Source: JAFHCF01 sp048497495
Lineage (GTDB): Bacteria; Pseudomonadota; Alphaproteobacteria; Rhizobiales; Ancalomicrobiaceae
Assembly (NCBI GenBank): GCA_048497495.1
Contig: JAFHCF010000064.1
Coordinates: 1-35,019 of the forward strand
DNA: 35,019 nt
Direction of reading: 5' to 3'
The notes beneath the pieces were generated by a model. It saw only the letters and a list, made by a program, of their open reading frames with translations, searched no databases and was not told the DNA's origin. How positions within the stretch are numbered: position 1 is the first letter of the stretch; every line of letters starts with the position of its first letter. A program made the translations under genes and the position numbers. This document shows positions 6,068 through 14,110 of the stretch, piece by piece.

Positions 6068-7195
6068 TCAGTCGACCACCACCACGGCATGGCCGCCGGT
6101 CTGTTTCGACCGCGCCTTCGCCTCGTACATGGCGACGTCGGCGGCATGCACCAGTTGATCGACGGTCGGAAATTCGACCGTCCCCGCCTGCGCCACCCCC
6201 ACCGCCAGGGTGACGCCGAGAGCGGTGTCCTCGTCGAACCTCGCGAACAACCGCCGCACCATCTGAAGCGCCGCGTCCTTCTCGGTCTTCGGCAGGACGA
6301 CGCAGAACTCGTCGCCGCCATAGCGGAAGCATCGATCGGTCTCGCGCACCAGATCGCGCAGATGGGCGCCGACCCGCGCCAGCACCGCGTCGCCGGCGCG
6401 ATGCCCATCGCGATCGTTCAGAGCCTTGAAGTCGTTCAGATCGAAATAGACGAGGCAGACCGCCTCGCCGTACCGCTCCGCCCGGGCGACCTCGCGCCGC
6501 GCCTCGTCGTAGAAGGATCGCTGATTCCCGACCCCGGTCAGCACGTCGGAGCGCGACAGCGCCTCGAGCTGGGTCGTGCGTTCGGCCACCTCCCGCTCGA
6601 GATCGTCGGCGTAGCGCTCCAACGCGTCGCGCGCCGTCTCCACCTCCGCCACCAGGCTGCGGATATAGGTGTCGAAGACCAGTTGGATGTCGAACATCAA
6701 CGTCTTGTGCAACGCGCCGACACAGCGCCGCCGCGCGCCCTCGTCGACGACGATGACGCCGAGGTGGCGCTCCAGAACCGACCAGAGGATGTGCACCGCC
6801 GAGATGTAGAGCTTCGGCGAGACCCCGATGCGCTTGTGGACCAATCCGATGCGCAGCCGCTTGTTGACGTATTCGGCGTCGTAATAGCCCTCGAAGATCT
6901 CCATGACGTAGCGCCGCATCGAGGCATGGAGGCGGCGGAAGGTCTCCTGATCGCCGATCAACAGCGAGATCTCGGGCTCCGATCGCTGAATGTCATAGAA
7001 CTCGTCGACGATCGCCTCGATGTGTTCGCCGACCGCGATCCGTTCGGTGCGCAGCGCCCGTGTGTCGGCCTCGCCGATGTCGAGCAACCGTAGGCGATCG
7101 TCGATCTCGGCCTGATTGATCTTCATCTGCTGCGCCAGAGTGAGATCGAGCGCGGGCACTTTCTCCTGTCCGGCCGCCTCGGCGAACTCCTTCAT
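6068..7195 (-). CDS. Globin-coupled sensor diguanylate cyclase
   Basis: Makes cyclic-di-GMP from two GTP under control of an N-terminal haem-binding sensor globin. The 375 residues comprise a protoglobin domain at about 20-180 with proximal His120 in RIGLVHKRIGVSPKLY, the signature of globin-coupled sensors. A coiled linker at about 182-212 (EVETARDALERYADDLEREVAERTTQLEAL, read as a helix) leads to a GGDEF domain at about 215-375. The active site RYGGDEF (293-297) is intact. The RxxD inhibitory I-site RETD (284-287) lies five residues before it, so product feedback is expected. This is the DosC/YddV-type architecture for oxygen sensing. ATG 7195 has GGAGGG six bases upstream. Being soluble and next to cpdR, it may link oxygen to motility or the cell cycle, but that is inference. 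Confidence 0.93.
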   Translation of the reverse strand: MKEFAEAAGQEKVPALDLTLAQQMKINQAEIDDRLRLLDIGEADTRALRTERIAVGEHIEAIVDEFYDIQRSEPEISLLIGDQETFRRLHASMRRYVMEIFEGYYDAEYVNKRLRIGLVHKRIGVSPKLYISAVHILWSVLERHLGVIVVDEGARRRCVGALHKTLMFDIQLVFDTYIRSLVAEVETARDALERYADDLEREVAERTTQLEALSRSDVLTGVGNQRSFYDEARREVARAERYGEAVCLVYFDLNDFKALNDRDGHRAGDAVLARVGAHLRDLVRETDRCFRYGGDEFCVVLPKTEKDAALQMVRRLFARFDEDTALGVTLAVGVAQAGTVEFPTVDQLVHAADVAMYEAKARSKQTGGHAVVVVD

Positions 7196-7338
7196 GGCAT
7201 TCCCTCCGACCGCGGAGGGATTCGATCGGAAGCACCCGCGCCGATCGCCCCATACCCCTGGTACGAATCAGCATGCGCGCATAAACGACCTACGTAAAGT
7301 CACGTAGAACCCATTGCGCGGGAAGACGGAACGCCACC

Positions 7339-7385
7339 GGCCCGCCCGCCCCGCCATCGCGGATCCGCGGGGCGTCGGGCGGGCC
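7339..7385. repeat. Large GC-rich inverted repeat upstream of tRNA-Val
   Basis: Ten-base arms GGCCCGCCCG (7339-7348) and CGGGCGGGCC (7376-7385) enclose a second pair CCCCGC/GCGGGG. It lies between the cyclase gene start and the tRNA promoter. No T-tract follows on either strand. It could be a structural transcription barrier. Confidence 0.5.
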
Positions 7386-7421
7386 GATCGACGAGATCGT
7401 CCACAGGCGCGACATCCGCAC

Positions 7422-7450
7422 TTGCGCGACCCGGGGAACCCCGTTATAGA
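7422..7450 (+). promoter_or_regulatory. Promoter of tRNA-Val
   Basis: TTGCGC (7422-7427) and TATAGA (7445-7450) are separated by exactly 17 bases. The predicted start is near 7457. A short leader hairpin CCGCCCG/CGGGCGG (7460-7481) precedes the mature tRNA. Confidence 0.55.
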
Positions 7451-7494
7451 CCGACCCCGCCGCCCGATCCCGACCGGGCGGTTCCGATGGTTCA

Positions 7495-7569
<75 letters not shown>

Positions 7570-7728
7570 TCGCACGAACCCTGACAATCACCGACGCTCC
7601 GACGACCCGAGCCGGTGGCACGAGGCACCCCCTCGACGCCGCCGGCGCCTCCGTCGGCGGGTCGGGTCGAATTCCACGGCCGGGTCTCGGCCGGCGCTCG
7701 GCGACGGGACGCGGCGCGCGACGGCGTT

Positions 7729-8649
7729 TCAACGCTCCAGGGACATGTCGGGCATCGCCGCTTTCGGAATGATCGCACCCGGGTGGCGAATGACCACGGC
7801 GGCGAGGCGATGGCCGGCACGGGCGGCGGCCTCGGGGGGTACGCCTCTCAGGCGCGCCGCGAGATAGGCGGCGGCGAAACTGTCGCCGGCGGCCGTCGTG
7901 TCGACGACGTCGGAGACCCTTTCGGCGGTCACCCGCCGATGGCTGCCGTCGAGCCAGGTCAGGCAGTCGCTCTTGCCGCGCTTCAGGACGACTTCGGTGC
8001 GGTCGAAATCGAGCCAGTCGCGCAGAGCGGCCTCGACGTCGGTGGCGCCGAAGAGCAGGTGAAGGTCCTCGTCCCCGGCGAGCACCACGTCGACGACGTC
8101 GGCGAGTTCCGCGAAGGCGGCGCGGGCGATGGAGAGATCGGGCCAGTTTCGGGGGCGGAAATTGGTGTCGAGGACGATGCGGACACCCTTGCGACGAGCC
8201 CGCTTCAGCGCGGCGACGAGCCGCCACAGGCCATCGGCGCCATAGAGCGACAGAGTGATCCCCGACAGGAAGAGGACGTCGGTGTCGAGGAGCCGGCCGG
8301 TCGTCTCCTCGGCTCGGACGGAGGTGAAGAGGTCGCGGGCGGGCGAATCGGTCCGCCAATAGAGAAAACGGCGTTCGCCGTCGGGCGACGTCTCGATCAC
8401 ATACATGCCGGGCAGGCGGCCGGGCGCGATCGTGACGGCGTCGGTCAGCACCCCTTCGGCGGCCCAGGCGTCGATCATCCGCGCCGAATAGGGATCGTCG
8501 CCCAGCGCCGTGACGAAACGGGTCTCGACGCCGAGGCGGGCCAGATAGATGGCGGTGTTGAGGACGTCCCCGCCAAAGGAGAAACGCGCGGTCTCGGCAT
8601 CGATGTGCCGGATCTCGACCATGCATTCGCCGAGCACGACCACGCGCAT
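7729..8649 (-). CDS. kdgK: PfkB-family sugar kinase, probable 2-keto-3-deoxygluconate kinase
   Basis: Predicted to phosphorylate 2-keto-3-deoxy-gluconate (or a related 2-keto-3-deoxy sugar acid) with ATP, giving the aldolase substrate of the Entner-Doudoroff pathway. The 306-residue ribokinase-fold protein shows the N-terminal FSFGGDVLNTAIYLARLG signature (PfkB motif 1) and the C-terminal anion-hole/base motif DVVDTTAAGDSFAAAYLAARL with catalytic Asp in AAGDS. YWRTDSPAR in the lid region resembles KdgK proteins. ATG 8649 is used; a four-codon upstream ATG has AGG directly touching it and is less likely. It is the last gene of the leftward transporter operon, after the dehydratase with a 121-base gap. 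The exact substrate depends on that dehydratase and is not readable from sequence. Confidence 0.83.
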   Translation of the reverse strand: MRVVVLGECMVEIRHIDAETARFSFGGDVLNTAIYLARLGVETRFVTALGDDPYSARMIDAWAAEGVLTDAVTIAPGRLPGMYVIETSPDGERRFLYWRTDSPARDLFTSVRAEETTGRLLDTDVLFLSGITLSLYGADGLWRLVAALKRARRKGVRIVLDTNFRPRNWPDLSIARAAFAELADVVDVVLAGDEDLHLLFGATDVEAALRDWLDFDRTEVVLKRGKSDCLTWLDGSHRRVTAERVSDVVDTTAAGDSFAAAYLAARLRGVPPEAAARAGHRLAAVVIRHPGAIIPKAAMPDMSLER

Positions 8650-8770
8650 CGCCGATCCCATCCTTCGATCATGCTCCGCCCGGACCTCGTTGGTCCGGTG
8701 AGGAGAATTCGCCAAAGCGACGAGCCGGAGGGGCTCGTCGGACCTACCCTCGACCGAACCCGTCACGACA

Positions 8771-10951
8771 TCAAGCGTCCCACGGCAATTCGGCGCGTCG
8801 GTCCACCGATGTCGGCACCACGCCGGTCTCCGCCGAGGTGGTGTCGTCGATCCAATTGCAGGCGGCGACCTGGCGCTTGCGCCGCGCCATCCGCGCCTGC
8901 CGCTCCGTGACGAGGTCGGCGCGCTCCACCAAGGGCACCTCGGCCATCGGCTCGAGCCGTCCGGCGAGGAAGGCTTGCGTGTCGAGCAGATCGATTCGCC
9001 GATCGCTCAGCCGGACCCACAGGAGATCCCCGGTCACCAGCGCGCCGATACCGCCGCCCTCATAGGCCTCCGGCGTGACATGACCGACGCAGGCGCCCTT
9101 GGTGACGCCCGAGTAACGGCCGTCGGTCATCAGGATCGAAGTCCGCTCCAGGATGCCCTGGTGGCGTAGGTAAGCCGAGGGCGCGAACATCTCCGGCATG
9201 CCGAAGGCCTTGGGGCCCTGCCCGGCGATGACGAAGGCGAAGGCCAGCGTCCCCTTGACCACCATGGCCTCGACGCTGTCGCCGACGTCGCCGCCGTTGA
9301 TGGCGCGCAGCCGGTCGGTGAGCCGCGAGGGAAGGGTCATCGTCTCGGCCAGCGTCTTGACCAGATCGGTCGACTGGAGCTCACGATTGCAGTCGGTCTC
9401 GTTCTCGTAGTGGCGCACCAGGAACACCCGGCCGTCGAAGCGCGTGACCTGCTCGGTCGCCATGCCGGCGACCTTCAGGGTGCAGGAGGAGAAGAAGTTG
9501 CCGCGCATCACGTCGGTGCCGGACAACGCGCGAATCGGCTTGGTGCGGATCACCGAGCGTTCCTGCGGCAGATCCGGCGACACCGCGAAGGGCAGCGCCG
9601 CGATGCGCTGCCCCCAAGTCTTGCCGGTCACGGTGGGGGCGTCGAGGTTCATCGGCACGCCGAGATCGGCGAGAACCTTGACGATGCTCTCCAGGCCGGC
9701 GTTCTGGCCCGCCTCGGCCTGGCAGGCGAGGGTGAACGTGTCGCGGCCCTCGGTCAGGCTGTGGGCGAAGATGTCGGGCACCGGATGGGCGTCGCGCACC
9801 CGCTCGTAGTCGAACAGCGTCACGTCGAAGCCGGCGTGGCGCATGACGCAGGGCATGTGCAGCATCAGGTTCGACGACGAGCCGGTGGCGTTGTGGACGC
9901 GGATGGCGTTGGCGTAGTTGGCCTTCAGGATCTCGCAGACGGCGTATTCCGGCTTGTTGATCATCCGGAACAGCGTGTCGACGCTGGCCTCGACGATCGA
10001 GAGTTCCGGCTCGGCGATCAGCAGTTCCGCCCCACGCGGCACGAAGCCGAGGGCCGAGACCAGGGTGCGCGACGAATTGCCGGTGCCGTTGAAGGCACAG
10101 ATGCCGCCCTTCTCGTCGCAGGTGGCGGCGGCCAGTTCGTCGAGGAGGTGGTCGGCCTCGCCGCGCTCGACGATGCCACGCCCGACCGCCCGGTTGAGCT
10201 GGCCGAGGAAGGCCTCGCCCGACGAGCACTGCAGGATGTAGCGGCAGTTCTCCTCGATGTCGGCGGCGAGCTGGGCGTCGCCGGCGGCGACCGCCTTGGC
10301 CTGGAGGTCGGCCAGCTTCGCCCTCGTCGCCTTGGGGATGGTGCCGCCCTTCAGCACATGGGCCGGCACGAACACCGCCCATACCGGCGCGGTGCCACGC
10401 TCGGGCTCGCGCCGGGCGCGGTCGGCGGCGGCCAGCCCCGAGAGGATGCCGGTCGGGGTCTTGTCGCAGCCCGACATGACGTAGGCGGCGTGATAGCTGT
10501 GGCCCTCGAAGTTGATGTTGACCGCCATCGCGGTGTGGTTGCGCGAGGCCAGCGAATAGCTCTGGCCGATGTTCGACTGGGCGGTGCCGTCGCAGATCAC
10601 CGGAATGCCGAAGGTGAAGGGCACGCCGCCGTTCTGCCACACCCGCGCCGCCGCCCTGAGCGCGTGTTCGTGATCGGCGAGATGGGCGGGGTGGTCGGCC
10701 GAGCCCTGGATGATGGCGATGCGCGGCCGGTCGGTCGCCAGCCGTTCGACGATCGCGGCGAGCGAGAAGTCGCCGAGACCGGCGAAGTCGGGGTCACCCT
10801 CGAGCAGGGCCTCGGCCCGGGCGATGAGCGCCCTGACCGTGATCGGCTCGTTGGAGAGCCCCTGGATGCAACTGCGATAGGGGTTGTAGGCCTCCTCGAC
10901 GAAGAGGTCGGCGAACTCGGGATTGATCGGTGTGCTGTTCGACGCGGTCAT
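8771..10951 (-). CDS. IlvD/Edd-family sugar-acid dehydratase, unusually long
   Basis: Iron-sulphur dehydratase predicted to remove water from an aldonic acid, giving a 2-keto-3-deoxy acid. The candidate cluster ligands are present: Cys in CDGTAQSNIG, Cys in MSGCDKTPTG, and Cys in GGICAFNGTGNSSR, where typical members have GSCGGMYTANTM. Further family marks are NATGSSSNLMLHMP, VTGKTWGQRI, SGTDVMRGNFFSSCTLK and LMTDGRYSGVTKGACVGHVTPEA. At 726 residues it exceeds IlvD or Edd (about 600) and YjhG/YagF (about 655). About 100 residues near the N-terminus, and the segment around KGGTIPKATRAKLADLQAKA, look like insertions. ATG 10951 follows AAAGGCAGG. Between an ABC importer and a KDG-type kinase it is almost certainly catabolic, not for branched-chain amino acids. 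The substrate is unknown. Confidence 0.85.
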   Translation of the reverse strand: MTASNSTPINPEFADLFVEEAYNPYRSCIQGLSNEPITVRALIARAEALLEGDPDFAGLGDFSLAAIVERLATDRPRIAIIQGSADHPAHLADHEHALRAAARVWQNGGVPFTFGIPVICDGTAQSNIGQSYSLASRNHTAMAVNINFEGHSYHAAYVMSGCDKTPTGILSGLAAADRARREPERGTAPVWAVFVPAHVLKGGTIPKATRAKLADLQAKAVAAGDAQLAADIEENCRYILQCSSGEAFLGQLNRAVGRGIVERGEADHLLDELAAATCDEKGGICAFNGTGNSSRTLVSALGFVPRGAELLIAEPELSIVEASVDTLFRMINKPEYAVCEILKANYANAIRVHNATGSSSNLMLHMPCVMRHAGFDVTLFDYERVRDAHPVPDIFAHSLTEGRDTFTLACQAEAGQNAGLESIVKVLADLGVPMNLDAPTVTGKTWGQRIAALPFAVSPDLPQERSVIRTKPIRALSGTDVMRGNFFSSCTLKVAGMATEQVTRFDGRVFLVRHYENETDCNRELQSTDLVKTLAETMTLPSRLTDRLRAINGGDVGDSVEAMVVKGTLAFAFVIAGQGPKAFGMPEMFAPSAYLRHQGILERTSILMTDGRYSGVTKGACVGHVTPEAYEGGGIGALVTGDLLWVRLSDRRIDLLDTQAFLAGRLEPMAEVPLVERADLVTERQARMARRKRQVAACNWIDDTTSAETGVVPTSVDRRAELPWDA

Positions 10952-11072
10952 CGGCCTGCCTTTCGGCGTGATCGTCCGTCCGGGGTTGATGCGATCGGCT
11001 CCGATCGCCGCCGGCCCTCGAGGCCTGTCCCGCGACGGCCCGGTTCATCGCATGCATGCGCCACGGCCACGC

Positions 11073-12158
11073 TCAGGCCGATGCCGTGGCGTACCTCTCG
11101 CCGCTCTGCGCGTCGAACAGGTGATAGTGCACGGCGACGAGCCGCAACTTGTCGCCCTGCCGCACCGTCTGACGTTCGCGGAACAGGGCGATGATCTCGG
11201 CGCCGTTGGCGATCGCCGTCACCTGGGTTTCCGATCCGGTCGGTTCGACGATCTTGGTGGCGACCTCGAATCCGTCCTCCCCGTCGCCGGCGATGCGCAG
11301 ATGCTCGGGTCGAATGCCGAAGACCAGCGGCCGGCCGGCGAGGTCCGCGAAGGCGGCCGTACTCGGCAGGGGCACGAAGGTGCCGTTGTCGGCGGCGAAA
11401 CCGGTGCGGCCGGCGACCTCGATGGTGCCCTTGAGCATGTTCATCGCCGGCGATCCGATGAACCCGGCGACGAACAGATTGTTCGGCGTGTCGTAGAGCT
11501 CGAGCGGCCCGCCGGTCTGCTCGACAAGGCCGTCGCGCATCACGACGATGCGGTCGGCCATCGTCATCGCCTCGATCTGGTCGTGGGTGACATAGATCAT
11601 CGTGGTCTTCAGCCGCTGATGCAGTTCCTTGATCTCGCTGCGCATGGCGACGCGCAGCTTGGCGTCGAGGTTCGACAGCGGCTCGTCGAACAGGAACACC
11701 CTGGGATCGCGCACGATGGCCCGGCCCATCGCCACCCGCTGGCGCTGGCCGCCGGAGAGTTGGCGCGGACGGCGGTCGAGGAGGGCGGTCAGCCCCAGGA
11801 TCTCGGCGGCGCGCGCGACACGCTGGTCGATTTCGGCACGATCGATCCCGCGCAGCTTGAGCGAGAACGCCATGTTGCCGGCGACCGTCATGTGCGGGTA
11901 GAGCGCGTAGTTCTGGAACACCATGGCGACGTCGCGGTCGCGCGGTTGCAGGTCGTTGACGACGACGTCGTCGATCCGGATCTCGCCCGAGGTGATGGTC
12001 TCGAGCCCGGCGATCATGCGCAGCAGCGTGGACTTGCCGCAGCCCGACGGGCCGACCAGCACGACGAACTCCCCGTCGTGGATGCGGATGGAGACGCCGC
12101 GCAGGATCTCGGTACGATCGAACGACTTCTTCGCATTGACGATGTCGACGGACGCCAT
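11073..12158 (-). CDS. Sugar ABC transporter ATP-binding protein (MalK/UgpC/MsmK type)
   Basis: ATPase subunit powering carbohydrate import on the cytoplasmic face. The 361 residues contain Walker A GPSGCGKST (36-44), Q-loop in FQNYALYPHMTV, ABC signature LSGGQRQRVAMGRA (134-147), Walker B VFLFDEPLSNLDAKLR (154-169) and switch His in YVTHDQIEAMTMADRI. A C-terminal TOBE/OB regulatory region of about 120 residues follows, with FGIRPEHL, as in MalK-type subunits. ATG 12158 begins the conserved MASVDIVNAKKSF. It is fourth in the leftward operon, 47 bases after the second permease and 121 bases before the dehydratase. The sugar carried cannot be deduced from this subunit. Confidence 0.95.
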   Translation of the reverse strand: MASVDIVNAKKSFDRTEILRGVSIRIHDGEFVVLVGPSGCGKSTLLRMIAGLETITSGEIRIDDVVVNDLQPRDRDVAMVFQNYALYPHMTVAGNMAFSLKLRGIDRAEIDQRVARAAEILGLTALLDRRPRQLSGGQRQRVAMGRAIVRDPRVFLFDEPLSNLDAKLRVAMRSEIKELHQRLKTTMIYVTHDQIEAMTMADRIVVMRDGLVEQTGGPLELYDTPNNLFVAGFIGSPAMNMLKGTIEVAGRTGFAADNGTFVPLPSTAAFADLAGRPLVFGIRPEHLRIAGDGEDGFEVATKIVEPTGSETQVTAIANGAEIIALFRERQTVRQGDKLRLVAVHYHLFDAQSGERYATASA

Positions 12159-12205
12159 GATCGCTCACTATCTGTTTTCGGTCATCGAGAAGGTCCGTCG
12201 CGGCG

Positions 12206-13024
12206 TCAGCCTTTGACGGCCCCCATGGTCAGTCCTTTGACGACGAACTTCTGGAAGATCATCGTCAGAACGATCGCCGGCGCCATGATCGCCACCGCCG
12301 CCGCCATGACCCCGCCCCAGTCGACTTCGGCATAGGAGACGAAGTTGTAGACCGCGATCGGCAGCGTCTTGGTCTTCTCCATGCTGAGCACCTGGGAGAA
12401 CATGAAGTTGTTCCAGGAGAAGATGAAGGACAGGGTCACCGAGGTGATGACGCCCGGGCCCGACATCGGCAGGATGATCGCCCAGAAGGCATATTGGCGC
12501 GTCGCCCCGTCGACCATGGCCGACTCCTCGAGTTCCACCGGGATCGAGTTGAAATAGGCCGACATGATCCACACCACGATCGGCAGCGCGATCAGCATGT
12601 GGCTGAGCACCAGCGCCACGTAGGTGTCCATCAGGCCCAGGCGCGAGAAGATGATGTACCACGGCATCAGGAACGAGATGCCCGGCATCAGTCGCGCCAG
12701 CAGGATGAACAGGGCGAGCCGCTTCTGGGTGAACCGCGAGATCGAATAGGCCGCCGGCAGTCCGAGGACGAGGGACAGGCCGACCGCGAGGCCGCCGACG
12801 ACGGTCGAGTTGATGAAGTATTTCAGGAAGTCCTGCTCGCCGAACACCTTGGTGTAATTCTGCAACGTCGGCGAGAAGATCAGCTTGGGCGGCCAGGCGA
12901 TGATGTCGGTCTGGGTCTTGAAGGAAGACGACAACATCCACAGGAACGGGAACAACACGACCAGCGATATGAATATGACGACGCCGTAGAACAGAATCTC
13001 GTTCAGGATGTTCTTGTTCTGCAT
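12206..13024 (-). CDS. Carbohydrate ABC transporter permease (MalG-type)
   Basis: Inner-membrane permease of 272 residues with about six transmembrane helices; the first is ILFYGVVIFISLVVLFPFLW. The coupling-helix EAA motif reads EESAMVDGATRQYAFWAIILP, typical of the MalG half of CUT1 importers. The C-terminal FVVKGLTMGAVKG is also MalG-like. GGGAGGA lies just upstream of the ATG. It is 43 bases after the first permease and 47 before the ATPase, so all are co-transcribed. Confidence 0.95.
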   Translation of the reverse strand: MQNKNILNEILFYGVVIFISLVVLFPFLWMLSSSFKTQTDIIAWPPKLIFSPTLQNYTKVFGEQDFLKYFINSTVVGGLAVGLSLVLGLPAAYSISRFTQKRLALFILLARLMPGISFLMPWYIIFSRLGLMDTYVALVLSHMLIALPIVVWIMSAYFNSIPVELEESAMVDGATRQYAFWAIILPMSGPGVITSVTLSFIFSWNNFMFSQVLSMEKTKTLPIAVYNFVSYAEVDWGGVMAAAVAIMAPAIVLTMIFQKFVVKGLTMGAVKG

Positions 13025-13067
13025 CGTCGCGTCCTCCCGGCCATTCGGTCGTATTTTTCTGATCTCG

Positions 13068-13946
13068 TCAGACTTCAGACGAAGACCTCAGCTTCATGAT
13101 CCCCATGCTGCACAGGAGAACCAGGAAGAACAAGGCGATCAGGATGACGGAGGCCTGCCCCATGCGGAAGTACTCGAAGGAGTACTTGAAACCCATGATG
13201 TTGAGGGTTTCCGAGGCATAGCCGGGTCCACCGCCGGTCATGGCGAAGATGATGTCGAAGGTCTTCAGCGCATCGATGAGGCGCAGGATCACGGCGGTCA
13301 GGATGACAGGCATGACCATCGGAATGGTCACGTATCTGAGCAGTTGCCACTGCGTGGCGCCGTCGACCCGCGCCGCCTCGAACGGCTCCTCCGAGAGGCC
13401 GGCGAGGCCGGCGAGGACGATCAGGGTGATCATCGGCGTCCATTGCCACACGTCGACGATGATCAGCGACGGGATGACCGTCTCCGCGCTGGAGATCCAC
13501 AGACCCTGCGGCAGACCGAGGGTAGACAGCACGAAATTGGCGAGCCCGATGGTCGGGTCGTAGAAGAGATTGAAGACGATGCCGACCGCCACCGGCGTCG
13601 CCACCAGTGGCAGGAGCAGCAGGAGCTTCGCCAGGCTCTTGCCGATGAAGGCCCGGTTCAGGATGATCGCGATGGCCGTGCCGAGCACCGCCTCGATCGC
13701 CACCGCGAAGAAGGTGAAGGTGAACGTCCGGACGATGGCGTCGACGAAGCGCGGTTCGGTGAGAATCTGCACGTAGCTGCGGAACCCGACGGCGCGCATC
13801 GGCGCCCCGGAGGTCAGGTTCCAGTTCGTGAAGCTGATCACCAGGGTGTAGATGATCGGGAAGATCATCAGCAAGGCGATGAAGATGATCGCCGGCAACG
13901 GAAAGAGGATATGCAGATAACGTTCGACGAAGCTCGGCTTGTGCAT
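13068..13946 (-). CDS. Carbohydrate ABC transporter permease (MalF/UgpA-type)
   Basis: Inner-membrane permease of 292 residues, the MalF-like partner. The first helix is HILFPLPAIIFIALLMIFPI, followed by the periplasmic VISFTNWNLTSG segment usual for this half. The EAA loop reads EEPFEAARVDGATQWQLLRYVTIPMV. About six helices are visible. It follows the binding-protein gene after a 164-base gap that holds two stem-loops, probably giving the binding protein higher expression than the membrane parts. Confidence 0.95.
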   Translation of the reverse strand: MHKPSFVERYLHILFPLPAIIFIALLMIFPIIYTLVISFTNWNLTSGAPMRAVGFRSYVQILTEPRFVDAIVRTFTFTFFAVAIEAVLGTAIAIILNRAFIGKSLAKLLLLLPLVATPVAVGIVFNLFYDPTIGLANFVLSTLGLPQGLWISSAETVIPSLIIVDVWQWTPMITLIVLAGLAGLSEEPFEAARVDGATQWQLLRYVTIPMVMPVILTAVILRLIDALKTFDIIFAMTGGGPGYASETLNIMGFKYSFEYFRMGQASVILIALFFLVLLCSMGIMKLRSSSEV

Positions 13947-13993
13947 CTCGCGCCCCTGGTCTCGGTCGGCCAGTTCTCATACTCGACGCAAGA

Positions 13994-14075
13994 GTTCCGA
14001 AGAGGTCGGAACGTCAGGCGTTCGGTATCACGCGTCGGGGCGGCGACCCCGAACGCCCGGGCGACTGGCGCCCGG
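13994..14075 (-). other. Two intra-operon stem-loops after the binding-protein gene
   Basis: Perfect 7-bp stems GTTCCGA/TCGGAAC (13994-14012, loop AGAGG) and CCGGGCG/CGCCCGG (14057-14075, loop ACTGG) stand between the binding-protein stop and the first permease. Neither has a T-tract. Such hairpins commonly protect the 3' end of binding-protein mRNA or attenuate downstream transcription. Confidence 0.55.
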
Positions 14076-14110
14076 ACGGCCGAGATCGACGGCCCGCTGT
14101 TCGCGACCGA

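Noticed and set aside
9410..11194. 594-codon plus-strand frame opposite the dehydratase
   Set aside because: Antisense shadow; the minus-strand frame has clear IlvD/Edd motifs.
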